A stretch of DNA of 64,000 bases, from contig NZ_KB894644.1 of assembly GCF_000374585.1 (NCBI RefSeq), forward strand, positions 186,001 through 250,000. Direction: 5' to 3'. Shown here piece after piece: positions 36,003 through 42,746 of the stretch (position 1 is its first letter; each line of letters opens with the position of its first letter). The position numbers and the translations under genes were made by a program. The DNA is from Phocaeicola barnesiae DSM 18169 = JCM 13652. Its GTDB lineage: Bacteria; Bacteroidota; Bacteroidia; Bacteroidales; Bacteroidaceae. The notes under the pieces are model-generated. The model saw only the letters and a program-made list of their open reading frames with translations, was not told the origin of the DNA and made no database searches.

Positions 36003-37269
36003 GAAGCATGGTCAGTTCTTCTTCCACCTGTTCTATGCTCGGCAATGCCGATTTCAGGCTTTCCGGCACAGCCTTGCTGAGCTGGTAATCGCTGATGCCG
36101 ATAGGCTGGTCATAGCCTGTCAGTGCATATTGCGCGACAATCTCATCCTTGCCCTTGCACAACAGCAGCCCGATGGTCTTGTTGTCATTCTCTCCCCTTA
36201 GTTTGTCATCCACCACATTGATGTAGAAGTTCAACTGTCCGGCGTATTCCGGTTTGAATGGGGTAGCTTTTAGTTCCACAACTACGTATGCATGGAGCTT
36301 TATGTTGTACAGAATCAGGTCGGCATAGAAATCGCTGTCGCCTATCTGGAAATGTTTCTGCCTTGCGACAAAGGCGAATCCGTTGCCCATCTCCAGCAGA
36401 TAACGGGTGACGTGCTTCACCAGTTGTTCCTCTATGTCTCTTTCGTCCGCACGTTCTTTGGCTCCTGCCAAGTCGAAGATATACGGGTCTTTCAACAGGT
36501 AGTTGGCAAGGTCGCTTTGAGGTGCGGGAAGCGTGGCGGTAAAATTGTTGACCTTGCGACTGTTGATTTGCCGTTCATACAATTTGCTTTCAATCTGCAT
36601 TTTAAGGACATTGCTGCTCCAGCCCATTTCCACGGATTGTTTCATATACCAGTACTCCACGCCCAACGGAAGCGAACTGTTGAGTATAATCACATGGCTT
36701 GCCCAATTGATTCTTGCGATAGGCGATGCCAGGAACAGCTTTTCTATGTCCTCAATCGGTATTTGGTAAGCGGCAGCGACTGTTTGAGCTACATCCTGAA
36801 TTTGTGCAAGAGGTTCTTGCACAATTGCAATTTCCTTATTTTCTGAGGATTGAATTTGCGCAAGAGGTTCTTGCGTAAATGTCATATTGTTCAGGCTTTG
36901 AAGTTCATCCGTGATTTTCTGCACACTTGGAGTAAGTAATTTCGCATCGGTTTCTATAAAACTCCGTAATGCGCCCAATGGATAGGAGCGTGCGAACTGG
37001 CACATATAAGCCAAGTTTCTGACCGAATATCCTTTCTTTTCGGGATAACTGAACCGTATCGCCTGCGCCAGTTTCTTGATGACCTTACCGCCCCAGCCTT
37101 GTCGGTTCTGGTGGTACAATATATAATTACCCATTTTCCAGTAATGGAACAGCATCTGCGCATTGGCTGCACTGATGAGCCGGACTTGCGCCTGCTCTAT
37201 CTCTGACCCGATGGCATTGACAAAAGCCTCGAAACTTCTTTTCTCTATATTGTTATCGTTGTTGCTCAT
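35974..37269 (-). CDS. DUF1016/YhcG-family PDDEXK nuclease (element)
   Basis: A 431-residue protein with the YhcG two-domain order. The N-terminal DUF1016_N part (about 10-110, LISAANAQMLFHYWKMGNYIL, SYPEKKGYSVRNLAYMCQFA) and a C-terminal PDDEXK domain (about 260-420, DSDFYADLILYN then YVVVELKATPFKPEYAGQLNFY; active-site D-ExK). Between them the linker contains QEPLAQIQ twice, at sites where DNA forms near-perfect palindromes (36802-36824, 36855-36879). Family members occur in prophages and defence islands; here it sits beside the integrase. Confidence 0.85.
   Translation of the reverse strand: MSNNDNNIEKRSFEAFVNAIGSEIEQAQVRLISAANAQMLFHYWKMGNYILYHQNRQGWGGKVIKKLAQAIRFSYPEKKGYSVRNLAYMCQFARSYPLGALRSFIETDAKLLTPSVQKITDELQSLNNMTFTQEPLAQIQSSENKEIAIVQEPLAQIQDVAQTVAAAYQIPIEDIEKLFLASPIARINWASHVIILNSSLPLGVEYWYMKQSVEMGWSSNVLKMQIESKLYERQINSRKVNNFTATLPAPQSDLANYLLKDPYIFDLAGAKERADERDIEEQLVKHVTRYLLEMGNGFAFVARQKHFQIGDSDFYADLILYNIKLHAYVVVELKATPFKPEYAGQLNFYINVVDDKLRGENDNKTIGLLLCKGKDEIVAQYALTGYDQPIGISDYQLSKAVPESLKSALPSIEQVEEELTMLLDNEKNRQK
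36802..36879. repeat. Two palindromic repeats inside the DUF1016 gene
   Basis: TTGTGCAAGA-GGT-TCTTGCACAA (36802-36824) is a perfect 10-bp palindrome. TTTGCGCAAGA-GGT-TCTTGCGTAAA (36855-36879) is the same hairpin with one G-T pair. They are offset by 54 nt (18 codons) and each encodes QEPLAQIQ in frame. Confidence 0.8.
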
Positions 37270-37339
37270 TGTTGTATGTATTGAAAGTTACAAAGGTAAG
37301 CCGAATTACAGGCTTTCCATGAAACTTGATGATTGTTTT

Positions 37340-38626
37340 TTACAGTTGGTTGAATTTGCTCATCGCATTGGCTTTCACATCATCAGCGATGTCAATGTAA
37401 GGTTTCATCGCCTTGTAGTCGCTATGCCCCGTCCATTTCATGACCACCTGAGCCGGAATGCCGAGAGCCAGAGCGTTACAGATGAAAGTCCTTCTCCCGG
37501 CATGGGTGCCCAGCAATGCGTATTTGGGTGTAATGGTGTCTATACGGCTGCTTCCTTTGTAGTAGGTTTCACTTACAGGCTCGTTGATTTCGGCAAGCTC
37601 GCCCAACTCCTTCAAATAATCGTTCATCTTCTGGTTGCTGATGACAGGGAGAGCCTTATGCCCCTCAAATTCCACATCTTTATATTTATCCAGTATCGCC
37701 TTGCTGTGGTTGTTCAGCTCGATGATAAGCCTTTCGGCGGTCTTTACAGTGGTGATTTCTATATATCCGTCCCTGATGTCGCTTTTCTTCAGATTATGCA
37801 CGTCCGAATACCGGAGTCCGGTAAAGCAACAGAACAGAAAGACATCCCTCACCCGTTCAAGATATTGCTTTGTGTCGGGTATCTGATAATTTTTGAGTTT
37901 GTTCAGTTCTTCCCAAGTGAGGAATATCACCTTTTTCGGTGTGCTTCGCAATTTGGGGTTGAAATCTTCATAGGCATTGTTCATGCAATACCCTTTCTTG
38001 GTACACCAGCGCAGAAACCATTTCAGATAAGCGACTTGTTTCATGATGGATGTGTTCCGCATATCTTCGGTGTCTTTCAGGAAATTCACATACTTTGTCA
38101 GTTTGGGCTCGTCCAACGATTCAAATGTCAGCCCCTTGTCAAATTTTTCAAGATGTTTCCTGACTGCGGCAAATTTCTCATAGGTGGCATCAGACCAGCC
38201 GTTTTGCGTACCGCACTCCTTGATGAACTCATCAAACACCTCCAAAGGCAGAAATACGACCGGAGCCTGTTCCTCATCTTCCTTTTTTCCATTGTGCAAT
38301 CTGTTGAACGCGTCCTTTACCTGCTCGGTAGTCGGCATAAATCCCTGCACCTCGAACTCCTTAAAGATGTTCTGTATTTCGGTGTAGTATTTCAGCAAGT
38401 CCGCATTGATTTCCGATGCACTTTGCTTCAGCTTGTTGGTGCATCCGTTCTTCACACGCTGCTTGTCGGCATCCCATTTGGCAACATCAATGCGGTAGCC
38501 TGTTGTGAACTCGATGCGGTGGCTGTCAAAAACAACACGCATACGGATAGGGACATTCTCCACGATTGGCACTCCGTTCTTCTTGCGGCTTTCCAATGAA
38601 AAGATGATGTTTCTCTTGATGTTCAT
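37340..38626 (-). CDS. int: Tyrosine recombinase integrase (site-specific integrase of the element)
   Basis: A 428-residue integrase of the phage/Bacteroides mobile-element type. N-terminal SAM-like arm and core-binding domains (about 90-210) precede a catalytic domain with Arg in FTGLRYSDVHNL, HxxR in GTHAGRRTFICNAL, His in WTGHSDY, and the nucleophile Tyr in MKPYIDI. The frame extends 12 codons upstream to 38662, but the promoter -7 at 38652-38659 lies inside that extension, so ATG 38626 is the start. It lies 155 nt inside attR, transcribed away from it. Confidence 0.93.
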   Translation of the reverse strand: MNIKRNIIFSLESRKKNGVPIVENVPIRMRVVFDSHRIEFTTGYRIDVAKWDADKQRVKNGCTNKLKQSASEINADLLKYYTEIQNIFKEFEVQGFMPTTEQVKDAFNRLHNGKKEDEEQAPVVFLPLEVFDEFIKECGTQNGWSDATYEKFAAVRKHLEKFDKGLTFESLDEPKLTKYVNFLKDTEDMRNTSIMKQVAYLKWFLRWCTKKGYCMNNAYEDFNPKLRSTPKKVIFLTWEELNKLKNYQIPDTKQYLERVRDVFLFCCFTGLRYSDVHNLKKSDIRDGYIEITTVKTAERLIIELNNHSKAILDKYKDVEFEGHKALPVISNQKMNDYLKELGELAEINEPVSETYYKGSSRIDTITPKYALLGTHAGRRTFICNALALGIPAQVVMKWTGHSDYKAMKPYIDIADDVKANAMSKFNQL

Positions 38627-38646
38627 AGCTGGGTGTATTAAAATCA

Positions 38647-38666
38647 ACACCCAAATATACACCCAA
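38647..38666. repeat. Right-end paired ACACCCAA repeats overlapping the integrase promoter
   Basis: ACACCCAA at 38647-38654 and 38659-38666, 12 bp start to start, same orientation as the left-end pair at 29091-29110. The integrase -7 box (38652-38659) lies between and across them, so a protein bound here would affect int expression. Confidence 0.65.
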
Positions 38667-38682
38667 TAATTGAAGCAGCAAA
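38652..38682 (-). promoter_or_regulatory. Integrase promoter (-33/-7)
   Basis: On the minus strand TTTG (38682-38679), a 19-nt spacer and TATATTTG (38659-38652) match the Bacteroidota promoter exactly. Transcription would start near 38645, about 20 nt before the int start. Confidence 0.75.
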
Positions 38683-38780
38683 AGGTATTTAATGATATTT
38701 AGTAATATAGCCGATTTATAATAACTTGATTATTATCAGTATATTGCAGTTTTGTGAGATTTCTTGATTGTGTAAGTTAA

Positions 38781-38797
38781 AGTCCCGTACGCACCGC
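38781..38797 (+). repeat. attR: right copy of the 17-bp attachment repeat
   Basis: Identical to 29041-29057. To its left is AT-rich element DNA, to its right the chromosomal DNA that once followed tRNA-Asp. Confidence 0.92.
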
Positions 38798-38799
38798 CT

Positions 38800-38831
38800 A
38801 AAGCCTTGATTCCTAGCGGAGTCAAGGCTTT
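38800..38831 (+). terminator. Displaced native terminator of tRNA-Asp
   Basis: Arms AAAGCCTTGATTCC and GGAGTCAAGGCTTT (14 bp, one G-T pair) with a 4-nt loop, followed by TCTGTTTCC. It begins 3 nt after attR, the spacing expected for a terminator just downstream of a tRNA. Confidence 0.8.
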
Positions 38832-38864
38832 TCTGTTTCCTCCAGTCGGACTGATAGTAAAATA

Positions 38865-38904
38865 AAAACCGTTTAATCGCAAGGATGATGACTTAAACGG
38901 TTTT
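38865..38904. terminator. Terminator hairpin between tRNA-Asp locus and the decarboxylase gene
   Basis: Perfect 12-bp inverted repeat AAAACCGTTTAA/TTAAACGGTTTT, followed by ATTTTTT on the plus strand and ATTTTACT-type runs on the minus strand. It could serve the minus-strand gene ending at 39053. The remaining 38905-39052 shows nothing else. Confidence 0.7.
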
Positions 38905-39052
38905 ATTTTTTGGAAGATACTCGGAACCAGCTGGCTGAGCTGATGGCTGTTACTTATCTGTTGGAAGATTGGTTTAACGGGAAAAACTGTAGCCTATTCC
39001 AGTTTGCTGAATGATAAAATAACATTTGTCCTGGAGTAAAATCCTTTTTTGT

Positions 39053-40336
39053 TCATTTTCCCAGTCTGCCTATTTCTTCACCCATCAGCAGATGATTCCA
39101 CGCGCCCTTGTCATTCTTCGGAGCGGTAAGTTTGAAATTGGCATCTTTCTGGAAGACCAGTGCGAAGTCTGAACCGCCGAAGAGGAAGTAGCCCAACATA
39201 TCACCTTTCTTGACTTTGGTACCGACTTGCAGTTCCGGTTCAAAATTGACCGAAGCCACCTGCGACATACCGATAGGCATGACTGCCACGAGCCCATAGT
39301 CTTCTGTGTCAAGGATGACCAGCCCTCTGGTCTCGATGCTCTGCCAACCTGGTACGGAGCAGTCTACGACGTATTGCTGAAGTTCAGGTTCCCAAGTGAT
39401 GCTGCCTCCCAGCGCGTCGTCGCCGGGGATTACGCGTATCTCCTTGATAGTGCCGTCAAGCGGGAAATGGTAACGGTGGTAGTCGTTGACATTCAGGAAG
39501 GCGTGGTAGAACTTACCTCCGGCAAATGCCTCGCGATAGGGACTGTCCGGACCGATGAGGTTGCTGATGGAGTTGAATACGCGCGATTTCACAGCTATTT
39601 TTTCCGAACTGACGATATACGATTGGTCATCGATGTCCCAAACGCCTTGCGGCTCGCTGTCGCAGGGGGAGGCAACTACCGAATTGTCGTCTGGAGCAGC
39701 GATGGGGCGCTGGTCGGGTGACTTAAGTTTCCGGCTGAAAAAGTCATTGAAGGAGTGCCAGTTCGAAGGGTCTTCGTACCATCCCTTGGTCATTCCCAGT
39801 TCCTCCTGTTTCATCATGAGGTCTTCGTATTCCTTGTTCCAGGATTCGGCTGATGACAGATAGTTTCCCCAAGACTTGCAGTACTTGACCAGCCAGCTCC
39901 GATAGGGTTCGACGTACTGCACGGAGTTGGTGAAAAGGTTTTCTCCCTCGAGCGATTTCAGTGGCATACAGTTGATGAAGTAGCAGTAGCACAAGGCTTG
40001 ATACATCCGTCCGAAGATGCTGGGCTGGCCGGGGCAGAGAATGACGTCCCACGGCATGGCTGTCTGCGAATGGTCGACAAACGCATAATATTCTTCCAGC
40101 GATTGTGCCGGGTTGGTATTCTTGTCCGGATTGATTTGCTTGCCTTTTTCGATGGCTTCTTCGAGTAAAGCCTTGATGCGGCTGTCTTTTTCTACGATAC
40201 GAATCAATTCCTGAGTCGTTTCGTTGTAATTGCTGTGGTCTGTTTTGCTGTCGGAGGTGTTGCTCTTGCAGGATACCGACAATACCAGGATAACGGCCAT
40301 GAATAGCCATCCGTAACAGGTTGATAGAGATTTCAT
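39053..40336 (-). CDS. Phosphatidylserine decarboxylase-superfamily lipoprotein (long, PSDC-type)
   Basis: A 427-residue predicted lipoprotein (LSVSC, Cys23). The C-terminal domain has the PSD pattern: NDFFSRKLKSPDQRPIAAPDD, SPCDSEP, YHAFLNVNDYHRYHFPLDGTI and FLFGGSDFALVF, where the Gly-Ser would be the self-cleavage site giving the pyruvoyl group. The long N-terminal domain (about 60-190) resembles the PSDC domain of the fungal/long subfamily, which includes amino-acid decarboxylases such as PsiD, rather than canonical bacterial Psd (about 220-320 residues, membrane-bound). Substrate could be a phospholipid or an amino acid. No pssA is nearby. Confidence 0.75.
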   Translation of the reverse strand: MKSLSTCYGWLFMAVILVLSVSCKSNTSDSKTDHSNYNETTQELIRIVEKDSRIKALLEEAIEKGKQINPDKNTNPAQSLEEYYAFVDHSQTAMPWDVILCPGQPSIFGRMYQALCYCYFINCMPLKSLEGENLFTNSVQYVEPYRSWLVKYCKSWGNYLSSAESWNKEYEDLMMKQEELGMTKGWYEDPSNWHSFNDFFSRKLKSPDQRPIAAPDDNSVVASPCDSEPQGVWDIDDQSYIVSSEKIAVKSRVFNSISNLIGPDSPYREAFAGGKFYHAFLNVNDYHRYHFPLDGTIKEIRVIPGDDALGGSITWEPELQQYVVDCSVPGWQSIETRGLVILDTEDYGLVAVMPIGMSQVASVNFEPELQVGTKVKKGDMLGYFLFGGSDFALVFQKDANFKLTAPKNDKGAWNHLLMGEEIGRLGK

Positions 40337-40370
40337 CGTAATTTGTTTGTATGATAGGTTTGTAATGGGG

Positions 40371-40378
40371 CAAATGTA
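40371..40378 (-). promoter_or_regulatory. -7 box of the decarboxylase gene
   Basis: Reads TACATTTG on the minus strand, 34 nt before the start codon. No convincing -33 element. Confidence 0.55.
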
Positions 40379-41018
40379 TGAAAAAATCTCGAAAAACAGA
40401 TAAAATATATTGACAAAATGTAATGCGAGGAGGGTTTGGACAGTTAACGTCCGGAAAACGTCCAGGCGTACGCATGAAAACGACCGGACGAATACAGGAA
40501 AATGCGAGCATGTTTTCGTGCATTCGTCCGGTCGTTTTTTTTAATTTAAAATTTAACAGTTTGGGCTATCCTCTGGATTCCTGCTTGGGGATAGGGGATA
40601 AAGTAGGGAAAGTTGTGGGTTAGCCGTTTTCGCCCTGTCGTTTCCGCTATTGGGTGGGTGAACAGTCATCCGCTAGTATAATGACTCCGATAGTCTGTAC
40701 CGTTCTCTTGGGGAAGGCCAGCAGGACGATGGCAGATATCTGGGGAGGAGATTAAACTGATTTGACTCGTATTTTCCTCTTCAATCGGCAGGCCGTTCCT
40801 TTAAAATTTCTTATATTATTGGCTTTGGAAATGCCTGGTCTGACAAAAAAATACTTAATTTGTTCTGTCAGATATGGAATTCCATGAAAACTCCAGAATT
40901 TATAAGGTCCGTTTCATCTGCTGAAAATGGGCAATGATGCGGGGCACTATGCATGGGAGAGTGGATGAGGGGAATCTGGTACAGACAAACGGTTATATAG
41001 AATCAATTTTTTAATAAA
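40379..41018. other. Long intergenic region between divergent genes
   Basis: No credible coding frame. It contains the orphan hairpin at 40477-40538, a TCTGACA/TGTCAGA inverted repeat (40839-40845, 40866-40872) of unknown meaning, and AT-rich sequence before the hydrolase start. No clear TAnnTTTG box for the plus-strand hydrolase was found. Confidence 0.5.
40477..40538. terminator. Orphan large hairpin (terminator-like)
   Basis: Perfect 17-bp arms, 40477-40493 and 40522-40538 (core ACGACCGGACGAAT/ATTCGTCCGGTCGT), around a 28-nt part that can itself fold, followed by TTTT on the plus strand. It lies between divergently transcribed genes, so no annotated gene ends here. Confidence 0.6.
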
Positions 41019-41924
41019 ATGAATAGTCGAATGAAACGGATTTTAAGCATTGTATGTATAATGTGGGCGGCTTTGGCGTCTTTCGGACAAACCACCCGAT
41101 GGACAGATGTCACGTATGCCAATGATACGCTGGTGGGACATAAGCTCGATATCTATCTGCCAGACGGCAATCGGGAGAAGTATAAGGTCGTTGTGCTGAT
41201 TTATGGAAGTGCCTGGTTCGGCAATAACATGAAGGAAGTGGCTTTCCAGACTATGGGCCGGCCGTTGCTTGACGCGGGTTTCGCTGTCGTGTGTGCCAAT
41301 CACCGTTCCAGTGGAGATGCAAAGTTTCCGGCACAGATTAATGACGTGAAGGCGGCGATACGCTTTGTCCGGGCTCATGCCGGCGAATACAGACTGGATA
41401 CTATGTTCGTGGGGATTACGGGGTATTCATCGGGAGGACATCTAGCTGCTTTGGCCGGGACCACCAACGATGTAGGCGTGTATCGAGTGGATGGTAGTGA
41501 GATGGATATTGAAGGAAAAGTGGGTGATTGCCTTGCTTTCAGCAGTCGGGTGGACGCCGTGGTTGATTGGTTTGGTCCGATAGATATGACTCGTATGGAG
41601 AACTGTTCTACGACCAAAGGCTCTGATTCTCCAGAAGCAGCTCTGATTGGAGGAAATCCGTCGGAGCATCTGGATATATTGGCACTACTGAATCCTATGA
41701 CATATTTAGACAGTGCCGATCCGGAGTTCCTGGTCATTCATGGAGATGCCGATCCGGTGGTCCCTTATTGTCAGAGCTTGTTCTTTAAAGAAGCTTTGGA
41801 TGAAAAAGGTAAATTGGCCGAATTTGTCACTGTTCCAAAGGGGGAACACGGACCTGTCACTTTCAATGAACAGACTTTCAAGAAGATGACAGATTTCTTT
41901 CGGATGCAGGCTGGCATGGATTGA
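41019..41924 (+). CDS. Secreted alpha/beta-hydrolase (esterase, BD-FAE-like)
   Basis: A 301-residue exported enzyme (signal peptide to about residue 23, FGQ). It has the alpha/beta-hydrolase order: KVVVLIYGSAWFG (oxyanion region), CANHRSSGDAKFPAQINDVKAAIRFVRAHA, nucleophile elbow GYSSGGHLAAL, DVVDWFGPIDMT, catalytic Asp in VIHGDADPVVPY and His in PKGEHGP. It is most like carbohydrate/feruloyl acetyl-esterases of the BD-FAE group. ATG 41031 is an alternative start giving a cleaner signal peptide. It stands alone. Confidence 0.88.
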   Translation: MNSRMKRILSIVCIMWAALASFGQTTRWTDVTYANDTLVGHKLDIYLPDGNREKYKVVVLIYGSAWFGNNMKEVAFQTMGRPLLDAGFAVVCANHRSSGDAKFPAQINDVKAAIRFVRAHAGEYRLDTMFVGITGYSSGGHLAALAGTTNDVGVYRVDGSEMDIEGKVGDCLAFSSRVDAVVDWFGPIDMTRMENCSTTKGSDSPEAALIGGNPSEHLDILALLNPMTYLDSADPEFLVIHGDADPVVPYCQSLFFKEALDEKGKLAEFVTVPKGEHGPVTFNEQTFKKMTDFFRMQAGMD

Positions 41925-42001
41925 CCGTTTTTAGGCCTGATACCTGGAATGGAGTTATTGGTAATGTAAACGACTTTTCTTGTCATGTGCTGATTTTTCA
42001 C

Positions 42002-42009
42002 TATTTTTG
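42002..42009 (+). promoter_or_regulatory. -7 box of the DUF5020 gene
   Basis: TATTTTTG matches TAnnTTTG, 26 nt before the ATG at 42035. Confidence 0.55.
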
Positions 42010-42034
42010 CGCTCTCTTAAACAGACTGAAAGAA

Positions 42035-42733
42035 ATGAAAAAATTGTCTTTATGCCTGCTCGGCTGCCTGCTGGCGGTGGTGGCAGGAGCGCAGAACATC
42101 CAGCTGCATTACGACTTCGGCAGCGCCCTTTACCATTCCCTGGATACCCGTCCCAAAGTGACCACAACGGTGGAAATGTTCAAGCCCGACCGTTGGGGAA
42201 GCACCTATTTCTTTATCGACATGGACTATACGAAAAACGGTGTGGCAGGTGCTTATTGGGAGATATTCCGTGAGCTGAAATTCTGGGAACCGCCCTTTTC
42301 GGTGCACGTGGAGTATAACGGCGGACTGAACTATATCAACAACGCCTACCTGTTGGGAGCCACTTATACCTGGAACAATGCGACCTTCACCAAAGGGTTT
42401 ACCTTTACTCCCATGTACAAGTATATTCAGAAAAATCCGTCGCCCAACAGTTTCCAGTTGACTGCCTCGTGGTACCTGCATTTCTGCCAAGGGAAATGTA
42501 CCTTCAGCGGTTTTGCCGACTTCTGGCGGGAGGAACATACCGATGCCGAAGGCAACCGGCACGACTATGTGTTCCTGACTGAACCCCAATTTTGGGTGAA
42601 CCTGAACAAGTTCAAAGGTATACCGGAGGACTTCAACCTGAGCTTGGGAACCGAATGGGAGATAACCTCGAATTTTGCGCTCATGGAAGGCTGGCACTGG
42701 CTGCCTACCCTGGCCATGAAATGGACTTTCTAA
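42035..42733 (+). CDS. DUF5020-family outer-membrane protein
   Basis: A 232-residue protein with signal peptide MKKLSLCLLGCLLAVVAGA. The rest is a beta-barrel of the Tsx-like type recognised as DUF5020 (LHYDFGSALYHSLDTRPKVTTTVEMFKPDRWGSTYFFIDMDY). Nucleoside-porin-like Tsx homology is consistent with its neighbour, a purine permease 13 nt downstream, so the pair may import nucleobases (inference). The open frame begins at 41921, but ATG 42035 provides the signal peptide. Confidence 0.85.
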   Translation: MKKLSLCLLGCLLAVVAGAQNIQLHYDFGSALYHSLDTRPKVTTTVEMFKPDRWGSTYFFIDMDYTKNGVAGAYWEIFRELKFWEPPFSVHVEYNGGLNYINNAYLLGATYTWNNATFTKGFTFTPMYKYIQKNPSPNSFQLTASWYLHFCQGKCTFSGFADFWREEHTDAEGNRHDYVFLTEPQFWVNLNKFKGIPEDFNLSLGTEWEITSNFALMEGWHWLPTLAMKWTF

Positions 42734-42746
42734 ATTCAGGCGGATT

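Larger units (their letters stand above)
29041..38797. mobile_element. Integrative mobilizable element at tRNA-Asp (about 9.74 kb)
   Basis: The element is bounded by exact 17-bp repeats. All its genes lie on the minus strand, from the tyrosine integrase next to the right end, through a PDDEXK nuclease, unknown protein, DUF3853 protein, RecA-fold ATPase, Toprim primase and MobV relaxase, to three cargo genes at the left end. There are no conjugation (tra) genes or coupling protein, so it is mobilizable in trans rather than self-transmissible. The gene set is like NBU-type Bacteroides elements (inference from family membership). The cargo genes look AT-richer than the replication genes. Confidence 0.9.

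Noticed and set aside
38627-38662. Upstream 12-codon extension of the integrase
   Set aside because: The promoter -7 box falls inside it, so the mRNA would begin downstream.
40423-40623. Plus-strand 66-codon frame across the orphan hairpin
   Set aside because: Composed of the palindrome, so the mirrored peptide also appears on the opposite strand; no family similarity.
39053-41924. Decarboxylase and hydrolase genes as part of the mobile element
   Set aside because: They lie outside attR and beyond the displaced tRNA terminator, so they belong to the chromosome, although they might be older insertions.
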